Positions 33,276 through 44,880 of a DNA stretch of 64,000 nt are shown piece by piece. The stretch is from Aspidapion aeneum. Lineage: Eukaryota; Arthropoda; Insecta; Coleoptera; Brentidae. The stretch covers positions 138,518,989-138,582,988 of the forward strand of contig OY755038.1 of NCBI GenBank assembly GCA_963576565.1, read 5' to 3'. Position 1 is the stretch's first letter. Each line of letters opens with the position of its first letter. The notes below the pieces were generated by a model. It searched no databases. It was not told the origin of the DNA and saw only the letters and a list, made by a program, of their open reading frames with translations. The position numbers and the translations under genes were made by a program.

Positions 33276-34450
33276 GTTTTTGACACACTTCCCATTATCC
33301 GATTTGGATGAAATTTGGTACACACATAGTGGTCCCATGACAATACAACATTAAGAAAAAAAATATCCTCCCACCCCTACCCCCACCCCTTCTATAGAAA
33401 AATGTGTTTTTGACACACTTCCCGTTATCCGATTTGGATAAAATTTGGTATACAGATAGTGGTCCGATGATAATACAACAATAAGAAAAAAATATCCTCC
33501 CACCCCTACCCCCACCCCCTTCCATAGAAAAATTTGTTTTTGACACATCCCGTTATCCGATTTGGATGAAATTTGGTATACATATAGTGATCCGATGACA
33601 ATACAATATTAAGAAAAAAATATCCACCCACCCCTACCCCCACCCCTTCTATTGAAAAATGTGTTTTTGACACACTTCCCGTTATCCGATTTGGATAAAA
33701 TTTGGTATACAGATAGTGGTCCGATGATAATACAACAATAAGAAAAAAATATCCTCCCACCCCTACCCCCACCCCCTTCCATAGAAAAATTTGTTTTTGA
33801 CACACATCCCGTTTTCCGATTTGGATGAAATTTGGTATACATATAGGGATCCGATGACAATACAATATTAAGAAAAAAATATTCTCCCACCCCTACCCCC
33901 ACCCCCTTTCATAGAAAAATGAGTTTTTGACACTTCCCATTATCCGATTTGGATGAAATTTGGTATTCACACAGTGGTCCGATGACAATACAACAATAAT
34001 GAAAAAATATCCTCCCACCCCTACCCCCCACCCCCTTTCATAGAAAATGCATTTTTAACACCCTTCTCATTATCCGATTTGGATAAAATTTGGTATACAT
34101 ATAGTGGTCAGATGACAATACAACATTGAAAAAAAAATCCTACCACTCCTACCGCCACCCCCATCTATAGAAAAATGCGTTTTTGATACACTTCCCATTA
34201 TCCGATTTGGATGAAATTTGGTATACATATAGTGGTCCAATGAGAATACAACAATAATGAAAAAATATCCTCCCACCCCTACCCCCCACCCCCTTCCATA
34301 AAAAATGCGTTTTTGACACACTTCAAATGACTTTTATAAAATTTTGTATATGCATAAAGGTCCGATGGCAATACAGCCCAAACAAAAAATATATTTCTAC
34401 CTCTACCCCGACCCTCTCCTTCCCCCAATGGAAAAATGAGTTTTCAAACA
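33276..34450. repeat. tandem repeat, 127-130 bp, about nine units
   Basis: GTTTTTGACACACTTCCC starts units at 33276, 33406, 33536, 33663, 33793, 33923, about 34049, 34179 and 34309. Each contains TATCCGATTTGGATGAAATT, TGGTATACATATAGTGG, a GATGACAATACAAC block and a (C)n-rich CCTCCCACCCCTACCCCCAC. The last unit is degenerate. Glycine/valine-rich minus-strand frames are the C-rich block translated and are not genes. Confidence 0.93.
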
Positions 34451-35263
34451 ACTCACGATCAGCGATTTCATTATAATCTAGAATAAACTCTTCTGTTCTG
34501 TTATTGAACAAATATTTTCATTTAATAGAGTAGATAGCTGAGACTAAAAAGTAGAAAATAAATTGGTAAAAAATTTTTTTTAAGTCACAAGCTTTTATAA
34601 AATGTACTAAAAATTAAAAAATAATTTTCTAACATTCTAATATTATCATAATAATAAAAGCGATGGCCGACTGATGGAAATCTTGACGGTGTTAGCACGA
34701 TAAGATATCCGTATCAATTAAATATCACTATTTGAAAGAAAGGTTTTAGTTTTGCCAAAATTTGATTCTAAACAGAAATCCTGATAAAAAAAAAATATTT
34801 TATACAAGGCCCTAAATTTTAAGTGTACTAATATTTTAAAACATTACTAGATTTGTTTGATGTTGTTTTAGTGTTTTAATTTAAAATGTTCCTAAACGTA
34901 CTGTTTTAAGCAATATTTCACAACTTTTTTCTACCTTTTTGTATCGAAAAATTGTCGAAGCAAAAAATTTATTGAAAAATATGCAAAACATTTTCAGTAG
35001 GTATATTTGTATTTTAACGGGAAGTTTTTTAATTAACCGGGAAAAAGACGGGAATTTCATCCAGATAATTTTGTAGATGTTACATCTTTTAAAATTATTG
35101 GACCCTTAAATTTAATTGTTTCTTAATTTGAAGGGATCGGTAGCTTAACGATTCTTTAAGGGACCCGTTACTTAAAGAGACTTTTGCTAAGGACTTCTTA
35201 ATTAACCTGTTGACCTATCATCATTATCATACATTTTCCTATAAATATTTAATTTTTTTATAG
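34451..35263 (+). other. probable intron sequence before the Rme-8 exon
   Basis: AT-rich and non-coding. It ends with a pyrimidine-rich TTTAATTTTTTTATAG (35248-35263), a good 3' splice site. I looked for a preceding exon encoding the expected W-K/R-G-K junction and did not find it. Confidence 0.6.
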
Positions 35264-35525
35264 GTATAAGAGAATATTTTCCATTGGTACTAAAGGCATA
35301 TCCACCTATAACCTAAATCTCGAAATAACAAACAGATGGCCTTACAATGATTTTATATCCATACAACCAATCAAAGCTGGCAACGCTTTGCAGGAATTTC
35401 AGATTACGGTTAAGAAAGAAAAAAAGGCAATTAAAATGAATTTTTCCACAGAACATAGGACACAACTTATTACAGAAGCCTTAAAATTTAGAAATCATTT
35501 TGCCGAAAAACCAAAAGAACCATGG
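35264..35525 (+). CDS. Rme-8: Rme-8 / DnaJC13 homologue, one internal exon
   Basis: 262 bp bounded by TTTTTTTATAG and GTAAGT. It starts in phase (one base completing a codon) and encodes 87 codons without a stop. The peptide starts YKRIFSIGTKGISTYN, has LEITNRWPYNDFISIQP in the middle and FSTEHRTQLITEALKFR near the end. This matches my knowledge of the extreme N-terminal PH-like region of RME-8/DNAJC13, where animals have GKYKR-F-S-G followed by TYN, a W-x-Y block and a conserved S-TEHR block. RME-8 is a large endosomal J-domain protein that works with Hsc70 and retromer in endosome sorting. Only this fragment of a >2000-residue protein is here. The open frame argues for a real exon; a processed pseudogene would lack the splice sites. 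Confidence 0.88.
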
Positions 35526-36209
35526 GTAAGTATGCACATACAAGAAGGTTGATTTTTTAATCAGGTAATGAGCACATGTTGCGAATATCCCATATAACGT
35601 ATTAGTTGATAGGCCTATGGTATCCCGTAGAATAGTTGTGAAATATTTTTTTAAACTACCCTAGATCGATTGGTAATAGATTACACAATTTTAAGTCAGG
35701 GGGTGTTTGGCTTCAATTTAAGTAGGAAAGCATTTATGACGTCATAAATCCAAGATGGCTTTATTTATGTTTTTTTACAAACTTTGGCTTATAACTTTCG
35801 ATAAATTCGTTTTACAGAAAAGCTGTTCATATCGTATAGTAAAGAAATAGCCTTATGTCCTAAAAAGTAACAAAGATATAAATTTTTTACTAAAAAATAA
35901 TAACATTTTTTTACCAACAAAACAAAAATCGACAACTATCCTATGGAACACGATTTCTTACTATAAGCCACTCAACTATATATAGGAACCAAATTCTGGA
36001 GGAACTATCTAGGACAGAATTTAAAAAAATTAATTGATTGATTAACTTAAGAGTAAAGCGGATTTTCTACCACAGTTATCCCACGCAGCAGCAAACAATA
36101 TCAGAATGTTTTTATGATGATCTTCATAAAAAAATTAAGAACTTTACAAGATTTTTTGATACGATACGAAAAACCTAAACAGTTATTTAATTAGTATTTT
36201 CAAAAAAAA

Positions 36210-36212
<3 letters not shown>
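35526..36212 (+). other. probable intron after the Rme-8 exon
   Basis: Begins GTAAGTATGC. AT-rich, non-coding, with ATGACGTCATAAATCCAAGA (35736), a short repeat-like phrase. No following exon found anywhere to the right. Confidence 0.55.

Positions 36213-36213
<1 letters not shown>

Positions 36214-36264
<51 letters not shown>
36214..36264. repeat. (TA)n microsatellite
   Basis: About 25 TA units abutting the left end of the Tc1-like element. Tc1/mariner elements insert at TA, so the tract is a natural target. Confidence 0.95.
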
Positions 36265-36265
<1 letters not shown>

Positions 36266-37738
36266 CTGGTTTCAATAAATTTAGTTACGACTTTAAAAAG
36301 TATTTGATTATTTTGAGCAGTGTATATTATTGACTTGACAGAAAAATTTAAATAGGTTATCTGTAACGACAGGACGATTAAGGTAACTAATTTTACTACA
36401 CCGTCTTACACTCAGGTTTCCACTTTTATGGTCAAAAGTTAAAAAAGAATAGGATTATATTAATATTAAACAACATACAAACGAACTTAATGCAAACACC
36501 TAAGAAGTAAAATTAAAATACCTAATATAAGAACGCTTTTAAAAGTAAAAGAATATGCCTACCTATTTACACCATTTACACAACTAAAAACTAATACTTG
36601 GTCGTGTCACCATTTGCACCGATAACTTTTTGGAGTCTATGAGGCATAGATTCACAAAAGGGGATTGTAAAATCTTCCCGTTCAGCAAAACTTTCCCAAA
36701 TATTTATTTAAAATACCTTCCCAAAGATGCTCAGCATTATGTGGCAAAAAGTTCCGCTGGTATAATTGTTTAACTATGACACCCCAAACATTTTCAATTG
36801 GGTTCATGTCTGGGCTGTAACTGGCCCAAGGAAGGGACTCAATATTTCTGTCCTGCATCCACCGTGTCACAATATTTGTTGTGTGTACCAGACAATTATC
36901 ATGTTGGAAGATGTAATCGTTTTCTGGAAAAAATTCTGTAACGCTTGGTGTCATAACATTTTGTAATATACTAATTAATATAAGTCTGGCCGACAAACCT
37001 ACAAAAAATTTATTTAATAAAGTAGTTTTTCAACCAACCTTTCATCAATTCTCCAAACTACACCCATTCCTCTGGCTGAGATGCAGCCCCACACATTAAC
37101 GCTAAGGTGTCCAGCAGCACGATAGCGATTAACATACATATATTATTCGGCCTATCCACGGTGATTTTTCCTTTTTTCGAAGATTGAAAAATCTTTTCGT
37201 CTGTAAATATCATTTTACTCCAAAAATCTTGGTTGTTATTGAAATGATTTAGTGCAAATATTAAACGGGATTGCTTTTGTTGAGGCGTTCAAGCAGTTTT
37301 GTTTGCCGCAATTCGATGTCTAATATTTGATTTTTTAATTCTCCTCCATACAGTGGTTTTACTCCCAGGAAACTCCGATAGAATTCTCGCAACGTTGGCA
37401 TTTTCGAAGGGATTCTCCTGAAGCATCCATACAATGGCCTCGTCTTGTTCGGCTGTGGAAAAAGTGGGTCTTGCGGAACCTCCTCTTCTCTCTAAAACTT
37501 GTTCTTCCCGCCACCTTTTGTTAATTAGGAACACCATATTTCGTGAGACATGAATTTCTTCAGCAACAGCGGTATTGGACCAACCGTTTTCCAGTTTGGT
37601 AACCATTCTATTTTGAAGTAAAGTGACAGTGTCATTTTGAATTTGATTGATTTCAAAACAATAACAATATAAATACACTGCTCAAATTTCAGAGAAAATT
37701 GTTTTAAGAGTCGTAACTAAATTTATTGAAACCAGCTG
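36263..37738 (-). mobile_element. Tc1-like DNA transposon, 1476 bp
   Basis: Ends TAGCTGGTTTCAATAAATTT (36263) and the complement AAATTTATTGAAACCAGCTG (to 37738), with TA at 36261-36262 and 37739-37740. Inverted repeats extend through GTTACGACT and further to GAGCAGTGTAT/ATACACTGCTC. It encodes a degenerate transposase on the minus strand. Confidence 0.92.
36682..37678 (-). pseudogene. Tc1-like transposase, broken
   Basis: Right part (37289-37678, 129 codons): paired helix-turn-helix DNA-binding region with GWSNTAVAEEIHVSRNMV and TTVWRRIKKSNIRHR. Middle (about 37200-37288): first catalytic aspartate in KMIFTDEKIF. Left part (36682-36996): second aspartate in IFQHDNCLVHT and the glutamate in PDMNPIENVWG, giving a DDE triad typical of Tc1. 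A stop near 37286 and frame changes around 37000-37100 break the frame. A full protein would be about 330-350 residues. It would cut and paste the element at TA. Confidence 0.88.
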
Positions 37739-37740
37739 TA

Positions 37741-38037
37741 CATTACAAATGTTAAAATGTTAGCAATTATTATTTAATTTTTATTAAAAAAAAATTTATT
37801 AATAGCATGGTATTTCGCTGCAAGAAGTATACCTTTAAGAAGCAAGCGAGACAGGCTGAAGGTAACAAAACCAATGTGCGGTGCATCATTTCTGTTTCGT
37901 AGTTGATAGCGTTGATTTCTGCGATAAAGTATAAATGAGGTAACATAATTCAAAAGGGTTCACAAGGGGAACTTCAAAAAAATTTTAGCCACGATTTTGA
38001 AAGTGAGCTTTAATGATGATAATATGTTAATAATAAG
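37741..38037. other. no gene recognised
   Basis: Short AT-rich spacer between the Tc1-like element and the next foldback; nothing identifiable. Confidence 0.4.
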
Positions 38038-38324
38038 TAATAGAGAATTATTGAAATAAAGCCAGGCTATAATAGTGCCAGGCACAATTTTGACACCTTC
38101 ACATTGTAATATCAGCTGTGATCTTTCAACACACGGCCTTTGTTTACTATATAAACCGGAATAAATAGTGCCTTCTCTTATTAATTGAAAATAAACGACG
38201 AAAGTTTTAAATTCGACTTTGTTATGTCAATTTTGAAGGATTAACTGTCAGTTTTCAATGTGAATGTGTCAAAATAGTGCCTGGCACAATTATAGCCTGG
38301 CTGTATTTCAATAATTCTCTATTA
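38038..38324. mobile_element. MITE-like foldback, about 287 bp
   Basis: TAATAGAGAATTATTGAAAT followed by AAAGCCAGGCTATAATAGTG and CCAGGCACAATTTTGACA pairs with the right side TGTCAAAATAGTGCCTGGCA, CAATTATAGCCTGGCTGTAT and TTCAATAATTCTCTATTA. The arms are about 70-85 bp with few mismatches. Non-coding interior. Confidence 0.8.
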
Positions 38325-38932
38325 CCTTTTAAACTTACTCTGACAACTGTCCATTGTTTTATTTTTTAATAAGAATTAAGATCGTATCCAGTCATTAGCA
38401 GTGGCTCAGTTGCGCAGTGTCGAAGTTTTATTTAAAACCAAATTCAATAAACTGTTTTAGTTTTAATAGTTTACAGCATTGGCCAATTAATAATAATGTG
38501 TTGAAGAATATTGGTAAAAAATAAATTAGACAAAAACATTATGTGAAAAAACAGTAATTAGCTTAATTAAACTTAACCTGATCAGACCTAGCCTAAAGGA
38601 ACTTGACCAGATTTGAACCAGCCTAACCTAACCTTGCTTCGCTCGCACTTTAAACGCGTTGCTCGCATCGAAAGCCGCTAGCGAATTGTTATGAGATTTG
38701 GCAACACGAGCGTAAATTTAAACAGAACTAGCGATTGTACTAGCAATTTTTACTGTTTAACCACTCAGGACAAGTGTATTTTCTACCAAATTTTTTTGTA
38801 CTAAATGCATTTTCTGGCCAGCATTTTTTACCAAATGTATTCTCTACCAAATGCAATACTATCAAATGTATTTTCTACTAATTGTTTTTTTACCAAATGT
38901 ATTTATACGAAATTTATTTTATGAAAATATTC
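38325..38932. other. no gene; short tandem words 38759-38925
   Basis: Includes a degenerate array of TACCAAATGTATTTTC-like words, about seven in 165 bp (38787, 38830, 38848, 38869, 38893). Otherwise AT-rich flank. Confidence 0.5.
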
Positions 38933-41215
38933 CACTACTACTACTACTATGTCGGTTTAGACCGTTTTTCTACGTTGTCCGACGCCTATTCTCCACCTCC
39001 TTCGATCCTGACAATCATCTTCTGTCAGATTTTTTTGACTCATTGATCTTTGGATTGACTGTTGCCATTCTAGTTTAGGACGCCCTCTTTTTCTGCGCCC
39101 TATTGGTTGCCATTCTAGGACCTGCTTTGGTAATCTCTCGTCGTTCAGCCGAGGGTTGCACATGGCCGTACCATATCAGTTGCCTTTTAGTGATATCATT
39201 CGTTATGTTTCCCTCGATTCCGTTCTTTTATGATCTCATTTCTTATGTGATCTATTCTAGATATTCTCATTGATATTCTTATTGCATCCATTTCGACACT
39301 TTCCATTTTTGTTTTGTATTTTTCTGTTACGCGTCTTTATTCCATACAACAGCGTGCTTTTCACCATTGTTTCATATATGTTAAATTTTAAATTTTTTAA
39401 TTCTTTTTGTATCTCTCTGCTCCATAAAATACTGTTAAGACATCCAATAACCTTTTTTGTTTTTAATATTCTTTTTTCCAGTTCTTTACAGTCTGTTCCT
39501 GTCTTATCAAATGTGACACCCAAGTATACATACTCATTGCATGGAAATATTACTTGTCCATTGTCTAGTTCTAGCTCACTGGATTCGTTTCCACTTTCAC
39601 TGTTATTCCCCACTTTTGGTATTCTTCCATTAATTTTCTGATCATATACTCCATGTCTTCTTTATCATTAGCTATAAATACTTGGTCGTCAGCAAACTGT
39701 AGTGTGTATATGGTAAATCAGTCGTTGAGTTGTATTCCCATGCCGTGCACTTTACGTTTCCAGTTTTTTAGAGCTACTGCGATATATATTCTAAAAAGAG
39801 TTGGAGAGATACAACATCCCTGTCTTAAGCCTTTTGTTACCAGGAATTCTTTTAAAAGTCGATTTCCAATTTTAATTTTAGATTTTGACCCTTTGTATAG
39901 TTCTTTTATCGCTTTTATGTATATATGATTGATATTAGTTTGCTCTAACACTGTCCATAATTTTTCTACTGGAACGGTATCATATGCCTTTTGTAGGTCC
40001 ACAAAGGTAACATAAGTCTCTATATTTCTGGCGCTCCTTTTCTCCATAGATTAGATTTTCTAGAATAGATCACTTAAGACAAAAAACATTATCACTACAA
40101 GTTCTGCCTACACGAAATCCACTTTGCTCTTCTTCTTCTTGTTCATGAAAATCATTCTCTATTAGATCTCTAGGAATCCTACCGTACAATCTACTTAGAG
40201 TACTGGTTACTGAAATTCCTCTGTAATTGTTGCAATCCAGCTTGTTTCCTTTTTTATGTATTGAGGATATGAATGCAATTTTCCAATCATTAGGTACTGG
40301 ATATCCGTTTATGCATTGATTGATAATATATGTGAGATTTTCGAGTAGTTTCTCTGATCCATATTTGAGCATTTCAGCATATTTATATTCCCCCAGATCC
40401 ACTAGCTTTTCCGGATTTAAGCTTTTTAATACTATTCTTTATCATTTCTTTTTCGATGATTACTTCCTCTTCATGTACTTCTGTCTCTACTCGGAGAGGC
40501 TGCCAGATATTTGGGTCTCGTCTCCTGCAACAGTCCCTTGTAGTGTTCTGTCGTTTGCTTTTCTTTTGTTGGGTTTTTTACTGTAGAAATGAATCTCCAT
40601 ACTTCAGAACTCTGCCTACCTCCTACGTGTGTATTTATATCGTGGCGTTTGCGCTCGAACATTTAATTTTTTTCTGTGCGTAGATTTCTAGGTCTTTTTG
40701 CTCTTTAGTACTAAGCTATTTCAAGTATGGGCGTTTTTTCTCTTTGACCATTTCCTGTATTTTCTCCGTCCACCACATCTTCCTGTTATTTCTATTATCT
40801 TGGTATCCAACAGCTTCGTTGCTTGCTTCCTTCAAGCTTTTTATTTCATTATGTTTGTATATATATCTTCAAATGAGTGTTCTATGTTTATTAATTTTTC
40901 ATCTAATCGGTTCTGATACAATCTTTCAGTACTTTCGATTTCTAGACTTCGAAAGTTGTATTTTTGATTGTCTTCGATACATTCTAGGTTTTCATTTTCT
41001 CTAATACTTTCGTCCCTATTTGTTTTTCTTAAAGGGAATAATATTTTTGCTTTTACCAGATGGTGGTTAGATCCACAGGTAACACCACGAAATGCTCGCA
41101 AATCATACCACTTTAATTGCGAGTGTTGTCTACCTATAGCATAATCAATGATTGATTTAAGATTTCTAGTTGGCTGAATCCAGGTACATCCATAAATATC
41201 CTTATGTTTAACTAA
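38933..41215 (-). mobile_element. RTE-like LINE segment A (endonuclease end to tail)
   Basis: Right to left: the end of the endonuclease (YGCTWIQPTRNLKSIIDYAI), a linker, reverse transcriptase and the (AGT)n tail at 38933-38948. It is colinear with the fragment at 7462-8516 and with segment B. Frames are broken at several points. Joined head-to-tail to segment B at about 41215. Confidence 0.88.
38957..40662 (-). pseudogene. LINE reverse transcriptase (segment A), several frames
   Basis: Pieces at 40070-40402 (WKIAFISSIHKKGNKLDCNN, YRGISVTSTLSRLYGRI), 39718-40047 (ARNIETYVTFVDLQKAYDTV with a palm aspartate; GLRQGCCISPTLF), 39257-39613 (YLGVTFDKTG, STLLYGI) and 38957-39163 (GRRKRGRPKLEW) follow one another as in an intact enzyme. 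They are separated by frameshifts and stops. The FADD palm motif is encoded around 39680-39700 but interrupted. Non-functional. Confidence 0.85.
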
Positions 41216-41614
41216 CACTGGATTCGTTTCCAATACATAAGTACCAGTCTTGTCCTCGTTCACTGTTAATCCCCACTTTTGGTATTCTTCCGTTAATTTT
41301 CTGATCATATACTCCATGTCTTCTTTATCATTAGCTACAATTACTTGGTCGTCAGCAAACTGTAGTGTGTATATGGTGAATCGGTCGTTAAGTTGTATTC
41401 CCATACCGTGCACTTTACGTTTCCAGTTTTTTAGAGCTACTGCGATATATATTTTAAAAAGAGTTGGAGAGATACAACATCCCTGTCTTAAGCCTTTTGT
41501 TACTAGGAATTCTTTTAATAGTCGATTTCTAATTTTAATTTTAGATTTTGACCCTTTGTATAGTTCTTTTATCGCTTTTATGTATGTATAATTGATATTA
41601 GTTTGCTCTAACAC
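40841..41614 (-). pseudogene. chimeric frame: reverse transcriptase running into endonuclease
   Basis: 257 codons open across the junction of segments B and A. Residues 1-130 are reverse transcriptase (GLRQGCCISPTLFKIYIAVA, FADDQVIVANDKEDMEYM, KWGLTVNEDKT). Then, at about 41215, the frame passes directly into the endonuclease C-terminus (KDIYGCTWIQPTRNLKSI, CGSNHHLVKAKI) and the linker. The domain order is reversed compared with a normal ORF2. It reflects the duplication and is unlikely to be a selected protein, but the frame is uninterrupted. Confidence 0.85.
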
Positions 41615-43297
41615 TGTTCATAATTTTTCTCCTGGAACGGTTTCATATGCTTTTTATAGGTCCACAAAGGTAACATGAGTCTTTATATTTCTGGCGCTCC
41701 TTTTCTCAATTACTTGTTTAAGACAAAAAACATTATTACTACAAGATCTGCCTGCACGAAATCCACTTTGCTCTTCTTCTTCTTGTTCATGAAAATCATT
41801 CTCTACTAGATCTCCAAGAATCCTACCGTACAATCTACTTAGAGTACTGGTTACTGAAATTCCTCTGTAATTGTTGCAATCCAGCTTGTTTTCTTTTTTA
41901 TGTATTGAGGATATGAATGCAATTCCAATCATCAGGTACTGGATGTTCGTTTATGCATTGGTTGATAATATATGTGAGATTTTCGAGTAGTTTCTCTGAT
42001 CCATATTTGAGCATTTCAGCATATATTCCACCAGGTCCGCCAGCTTTTCCCGATTTAAGCTTACTATTCTTTATCATTTCTATTTCGATGATTACTTCCT
42101 CTCCATGTACTTCCAGGTCTCTTCTCGGAGAGGCTGCCAGATATTCGGTTCTCGTCTCCTGCAGCAGTCCCTTGTAGTGTTCTGTCCATTGTTCTGGTTT
42201 GATGATCTGGATGTTTACTTTTTCTTTTGTTGGGTTTTTTACTGTAGAAATGCATCTCCATACTTCAGAACTTTGCCTACCTCCTACGTGTGTATTTATA
42301 TCGTGGCATTTTCGCTCGAACATATCATTTTTTTCTGTGCGTATCAAATTTCTTAGCTGTCTTCTAGTTTCCCTGTAGATTTCTAGGTCTCTTTGCTCTT
42401 TAGTACTGAGCCATTTCAAGTATGGGCGTTTTTTCTCTTTGACCATTTCCTGTATTTTCTCCGTCCACCACATCTTCCTTTTCTATTATCTTGGTATCCA
42501 ACAGCTTCGTTGCTTGCTTCCTTCAAGCTTTTTATTATGTTTGTATATATCTCTTCAAATGAGTGTTTTGTGTTTATTAATTTTTCATCTAATCGGTTCT
42601 GATACAATCTTTGAGTACTTTCGATTTCCAGACTTCTAAAGTTGTATTTTTGATTGTCTTCGATGCATTCTAGTTTTTCATTTTCTCTAATACTTTCGTC
42701 CTTATTTGTTTTTCTTAAAGGGAATAATATTTTTGCTTTTACCAGATGGTGGTCAGATCAACAGGTAACACCACGAAATGCTCGCACATCATACCCCTTT
42801 AATTGCAAGTGTTGTCCACCTATAGCATAATCAATGATTGATTTAAGATATCTTGTTGGCTGAATCCAGGTACATCCATGAATATCCCTATATTTAAAAA
42901 GAACCATTATTTATTTTTAGGTTGTGGGTTTTACACAATTGCATCAGTCTTAAGCCATTATCATTTGATACTTCCTCTCCAAATGGTCCTATCACTTTGC
43001 TCTGGGCTTGCCTACCAGTTCGGCTATTAAAATCGCCCAGCATAATTATTTCTCTGGTATTACCGATTTTGGTGATAGTCTCAAGTTGGTCAAAGAACAT
43101 TTGTTTTGTAGCTACTCTTTCGTCATCTAATGGTGCGTAGACTGCTATTCTGCTTATATTATGTCCAAGCATCTTCATGTTCAATCGAAGTATGTTTTCA
43201 CTAATGCAGTCGTAGTCGGTAATCTTATTTTATAGGTTTTTCTTTATTAATAAGGATACCTCTCTGGCTGCTCTCCTTTCTTTACTAATACTAATGT
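41216..43297 (-). mobile_element. RTE-like LINE segment B (endonuclease to mid-RT)
   Basis: Right to left: endonuclease from about 43297 (RRAAREVSLLIKKNL, then IAVYAPLDDERVATKQMF and GDFNSRTGRQAQ), linker, and reverse transcriptase up to LTVNEDKT. It is cut at 41216 where segment A begins. Offset between equivalent points of A and B is about 1680 bp. Confidence 0.86.
41654..43184 (-). pseudogene. LINE ORF2 pieces: endonuclease, linker, RT (segment B)
   Basis: The frame at 42894-43184 holds the APE endonuclease with GDFNSRTG (catalytic D and N). The frame at 41898-42473 carries the linker (WWTEKIQEMVKEKKRPYLKW) and KLKSGKAGGPGGIYAEMLKY, the conserved entry to reverse transcriptase. The frame at 41654-41932 continues with KKENKLDCNNYRGISVTST. 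Frame changes at about 42890 and 41930 break it. Confidence 0.85.
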
Positions 43298-43779
43298 TAT
43301 TACTGTTTTATATATATTTCTATCTATTTATGTAGCCTTCTTCGATCCATCTTAGGCCTCTCCCCCAATATCTTCCACTCTTCTGTGTGTATCGCCGTGT
43401 TCATCTCTCTAGTCCCCGCATGTTTCTTTAAATCGTCCGCCCATTTCATTCATGGGGTCTTCCCTACTTCTTTTATTTTTCCAAGGTCTCTAGTTTACAA
43501 TACATTTGTTTCATCGATCGTCTTTCTCTCTGATATTATGACCGGCAAATGTCCATTTTAATTTTGCTACTTCTCCTCTGACAGCCCTTACTTTTGTTTT
43601 ATTTCTTATCCATTCATTCTTTTTTCTATCTGTTAGCTTTACCTGTAACATTTGTCTTTTCATTGATCTTTGGGCTTTTGTTACCTTATCTATGTTTGAT
43701 TTTGTAAGCGTCCAGGTATGTGATCCATATGTGAGCACAGGAAGAATACATTGGTTATACACTTTCGTTTTAAGATATA
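43298..43779 (-). mobile_element. another RTE-like LINE, 3' end fragment
   Basis: The minus strand encodes KVYNQCILPVLTYGSHTWTL, KAQRSMKRQMLQVKLTDRKK and KWTFAGHNIREKDDR, the C-terminal region of an RTE-type polymerase. A degraded tail including WGRGLRWIEEGY follows at about 43330. Sequence differs from segments A and B, so it is a second family. Its right side is cut by the mariner-like element at 43780. Confidence 0.82.
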
Positions 43780-44302
43780 CATGGTGTCCCAAATAAAAGC
43801 AACTACATGGGGATTTCGGAAACGGTAAGAGATACGAGTTTGTTTAAATGAGAAAAAAGTTGCGCTATTCTAAGCCCAATCAGATGCCGTATCAAAATTA
43901 AAAATATCTACAGGGTTTATATCGAACAAAAACAAAAAATTGTGTTTTTTGAAAAATTGAAATATCGCCGCCGTCTTGCAAACAAATTTAATGAAATTTT
44001 GTGCAACTACGGCCAATTGAATGACGTTAACAATTTTTATCTAGGCCTTCTAGTTTTTTTGAAACCATAGCCAACTTTGTTATTTCTTATGACCGCCATA
44101 TTGGATTCATATTTCAATAAATAGAGCATAAAGGGAGCTTTTTAACCGTGTATAATAAACCTATCTTTGGATGACGGAAAATGTGAATTTATTAAAAAAA
44201 TAGTTTTTTACTTAGTTGGCTGTGAAATATATGCCGTAGTTGTGTTTGTTGTCATACCTACGTAACTACCTTTCAAAACTTTTCCATTTATTTGATTTAT
44301 AT
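43780..44302. repeat. left long terminal inverted repeat of the mariner-like element
   Basis: Pairs with 51150-51688. Shared blocks include GCAACTACATGGGGATTTCG, TTGCGCTATTCTAAGCCCAA, CAACTTTGTTATTTCTTATG and TTGTTGTCATACCTACGTAA. Inverted repeats this long are unusual for mariner-type elements, which often have 20-30 bp. Confidence 0.9.
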
Positions 44303-44412
44303 GCAAATCTTTAAGGCCCTTATTTTTTTATTTTTTTCTGGCTAAGAAATAATACAATTTCTTAAAATCTATCTTTTATTTCTGAAACAAAAGTTTGCAT
44401 TTATTATTTAAT

Positions 44413-44880
44413 TTAAAATAAAACTAAAAACCGAAAACAAAGCATTGAATTAATTAAGCAAATGTTCGAAAATTTCACCCTTGTTATTGGTGCTCCATCT
44501 TGCTGGAACCACATGTTTATATTTTGAAGAGGCAAATTTTCTAAAATTTGGTCAACGTAATTTTGTAAAATTTCTAGATATCGAGGTGCCGTCAAATTAT
44601 TATGAAAAATGTTAAATAGTATGTGTCTGTTTATGACTCCTAGCCATACATTCAAACCCCACCTCACTTGATGGTGCACCTCACGATTTAAGAACGTATT
44701 TTCATCGGACCAGTACACGTAGTTATGTCTGTTAAACACCCCGCAGTTTGTAAAAACCTACTTTCATCGGACCACAGAACCTTAAGCGGAAATTGATAGT
44801 TTTCTTGTGATTTTTGTACGAACCAATTGCAAAACAAGGTTCTTCTTTCTATGTCACCATCTCGGAGTGCTTGACTAATA
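44413..44880 (-). pseudogene. mariner-like transposase, catalytic part, broken
   Basis: Right to left from the insertion point: LRDGDIERRTLFCNW, then KVLWSDES with the first catalytic aspartate, a frameshift near 44740, then HNYVYWSDENTFLNREVHHQ and VRWGLNVWLGVINRHILFN. The second aspartate is in MWFQQDGAP. After this the expected W-P-P/A-R-S-P-D-L segment with the last acidic residue is missing, replaced by unrelated codons to 44413. So the third catalytic residue is lost and the enzyme is dead. Confidence 0.84.

Noticed and set aside
33295..34321. Glycine/valine-rich frames on the minus strand
   Set aside because: Products of the C-rich block in the 130-bp tandem repeat; the period is not a multiple of three and frames change from unit to unit.
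33276..34450. CRISPR-like regular spacing
   Set aside because: Units are 130-bp tandem repeats without unique spacers, in a eukaryotic context; not a CRISPR array.
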